Shown here piece after piece: positions 62,713-64,000 of a stretch of 64,000 nt of DNA. The notes beneath the pieces were generated by a model that was given only the letters and a program-made list of their open reading frames with translations, was not told the DNA's origin and did no database searches. Position numbers and translations under genes: made by a program. Positions within the stretch are counted from its first letter, which is position 1, and each line of letters opens with the position of its first letter. The DNA comes from Clostridium sp. AM22-11AC (GTDB lineage Bacteria; Bacillota; Clostridia; Lachnospirales; Lachnospiraceae): NCBI RefSeq assembly GCF_003473545.1, contig NZ_QUCM01000016.1, positions 1 through 64,000 of the forward strand, given 5' to 3'.

Positions 62713-63594
62713 ATGAAAGGTATCGTATTAGCCGGGGGCGCAGGTACACGTTTGTATCCCCTCACTATGGTCACATCGAAACAATTGCTTCCTGTTTATG
62801 ATAAACCGATGATTTATTATCCACTTTCAACATTGATGTTGGCAGAAATCAAAGATATTCTAATTATTTCGACATCACAGGATACTCCGCGTTATAAAGA
62901 ATTGCTCGGTGATGGCCATCAGTTTGGCATCAATCTAACATATGCTGTTCAGCCGTCGCCAGATGGGCTTGCACAGGCTTTTATTATTGGCAAGGAGTTT
63001 ATAGGTGATGATACCTGCGCTATGATACTGGGCGACAATATCTTTTATGGCAATGGTTTGTTTGCACGTATGGATAATGCTAAGAGAATGGCAGAACAAG
63101 GAATTGCGACTGTATTTGGGTATTATGTAAGAGACCCGGAAAGATTTGGGGTGGTTGAATTCGATTCGGAGGGTAAAGTATTGTCCGTAGAAGAGAAGCC
63201 AAAGGCACCAAAAAGTAATTATGCAATTACCGGTCTGTATTTTTACCCTTCAGGTGTGGCATCACGTGCGGAGAGGGTTAAGCCATCTTCCAGAGGAGAG
63301 CTGGAAATCACGACTTTAAATGATATGTATCTAAAGGATAATCTGTTGAATGTTGAACTACTCAATCGGGGCTTTGCATGGCTAGACACTGGAACGATGG
63401 AAAGTTTACTGAGAGCGTCTGATTTCATTCATATGGTTGAGGAACAGCAAGGGGTTATGATATCCGCTCCTGAAGAAATTGCTTATAGATACAAATGGAT
63501 TACAACGGAGCAGTTAAAAGAGGCCGCTGCGCTTTATGGAAAATCTCCTTATGGAGAGCATTTGAAGACTGTAGTGGAAGGAAAAATGAGGTGA
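62713..63594 (+). CDS. rfbA: Glucose-1-phosphate thymidylyltransferase
   Basis: A 293-residue enzyme making dTDP-glucose from dTTP and glucose 1-phosphate. It has [64 protein letters not shown] and WLDTGT. GAAGGAGG precedes the ATG. It is the first step of dTDP-L-rhamnose synthesis and is followed six bases later by rfbB. Confidence 0.96.
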   Translation: MKGIVLAGGAGTRLYPLTMVTSKQLLPVYDKPMIYYPLSTLMLAEIKDILIISTSQDTPRYKELLGDGHQFGINLTYAVQPSPDGLAQAFIIGKEFIGDDTCAMILGDNIFYGNGLFARMDNAKRMAEQGIATVFGYYVRDPERFGVVEFDSEGKVLSVEEKPKAPKSNYAITGLYFYPSGVASRAERVKPSSRGELEITTLNDMYLKDNLLNVELLNRGFAWLDTGTMESLLRASDFIHMVEEQQGVMISAPEEIAYRYKWITTEQLKEAAALYGKSPYGEHLKTVVEGKMR

Positions 63595-63599
63595 GTATA

Positions 63600-64000
63600 A
63601 TGAATATTATTGTAACCGGCGGCGCCGGATTTATTGGAAGCAACTTTGTATTTCATATGCTGGATAAGTACCCGGACTACCGCATTATTTGCTTGGATAA
63701 ACTGACCTACGCAGGCAATTTGTCAACATTGGCTCCTGTGATGGATAACCCCAACTTCCGTTTTGTGAAGGCTGATATCTGTGATAGAGAGGCAGTATAT
63801 AAGCTGTTTGAAGAAGAGCAGCCCGATATTGTGGTGAACTTTGCAGCAGAAAGCCATGTGGATCGTTCCATTGAAGATCCAGGTATCTTCCTGCAGACCA
63901 ATATCATGGGTACTGCAACGTTGATGGATGCTTGCCGTAAGTATGGTATTACTCGTTATCATCAAGTGTCTACCGACGAGGTGTACGGTGATCTGCCTCT
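63600..64000 (+). CDS. rfbB: dTDP-glucose 4,6-dehydratase, 3' end outside window
   Basis: The first 133 codons of an extended SDR: VTGGAGFIGSNFVFHMLDKY, KLTYAGNLSTL, NFAAESHVDRSI and VSTDEVYGDL match RfbB closely. It forms dTDP-4-keto-6-deoxyglucose, the second step toward dTDP-rhamnose. The frame is still open at base 64000. rfbC and rfbD are expected beyond the window. Confidence 0.95.
   Translation, partial: MNIIVTGGAGFIGSNFVFHMLDKYPDYRIICLDKLTYAGNLSTLAPVMDNPNFRFVKADICDREAVYKLFEEEQPDIVVNFAAESHVDRSIEDPGIFLQTNIMGTATLMDACRKYGITRYHQVSTDEVYGDLP

Overview
The window looks like chromosomal DNA of a spore-forming, Gram-positive member of the Clostridia, most likely Lachnospiraceae. The signs are strong AGGAGG-type ribosome sites, a T-box before thrS, spore maturation genes spmA and spmB, a FabK-type fatty acid operon, YesM/YesN-type two-component genes and choline-binding-type wall repeats. 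The taxonomic call is an inference; no rRNA is present.

Layout. 1-420 is a tRNA cluster (Tyr partial, fMet, Phe, Lys). 476-9107 holds a membrane-anchored protein, a DUF3842 pair, T-box-controlled thrS, a P-loop kinase, a PLP decarboxylase, and a guanylate kinase domain joined in frame to a hydroxyisobutyrate-dehydrogenase-type enzyme. 9165-18668 is a coherent block: a solute-binding lipoprotein, ABC ATPase, fused double permease, phosphoglucomutase/phosphomannomutase, then a second binding lipoprotein with a YesM-type kinase and AraC-type response regulator. I read this as a candidate sugar-phosphate uptake and sensing system resembling AfuABC plus HptARS, although the transporter would usually be labelled ferric iron. 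18832-22846 is the holB-ricT-(tRNA methyltransferase)-rsmI-abrB housekeeping block. 23058-33916 is a complete fatty acid initiation and elongation operon (fabH acpP fabK fabD fabG fabF accB fabZ accC accDA plus a nitronate-monooxygenase-like gene) behind a promoter whose start site is covered by a FabT-like palindrome, with no regulator gene in the operon.

34052-40869 is mixed: a MerR-type promoter before a small wall-binding protein and a MerR regulator, a cluster of DnaA boxes before spmA, a diguanylate cyclase, a GH25-like muramidase, cysK and spmB. spmA and spmB are split by about 3.7 kb of unrelated genes.

40989-64000 is a capsule/exopolysaccharide locus. It starts with a conserved export and control module (PHP-type phosphatase, chain-length protein, tyrosine kinase with a Tyr-rich repeat tail, LCP attachment enzyme, a secreted protein of unknown role, and the polyprenyl-phosphate sugar transferase). 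A mosaic variable region follows: a truncated glycosyltransferase and foreign remnant, an intact glycosyltransferase, a four-gene set for UDP-glucuronate/galacturonate-type sugars, further glycosyltransferases, a pyruvyltransferase pair, polymerase, flippase, acetyltransferases and dTDP-rhamnose genes running off the end. Two runs of ten G occur in this locus, one upstream of the first gene and one inside a frameshifted acetyltransferase; together they suggest slipped-strand switching of the surface polysaccharide.
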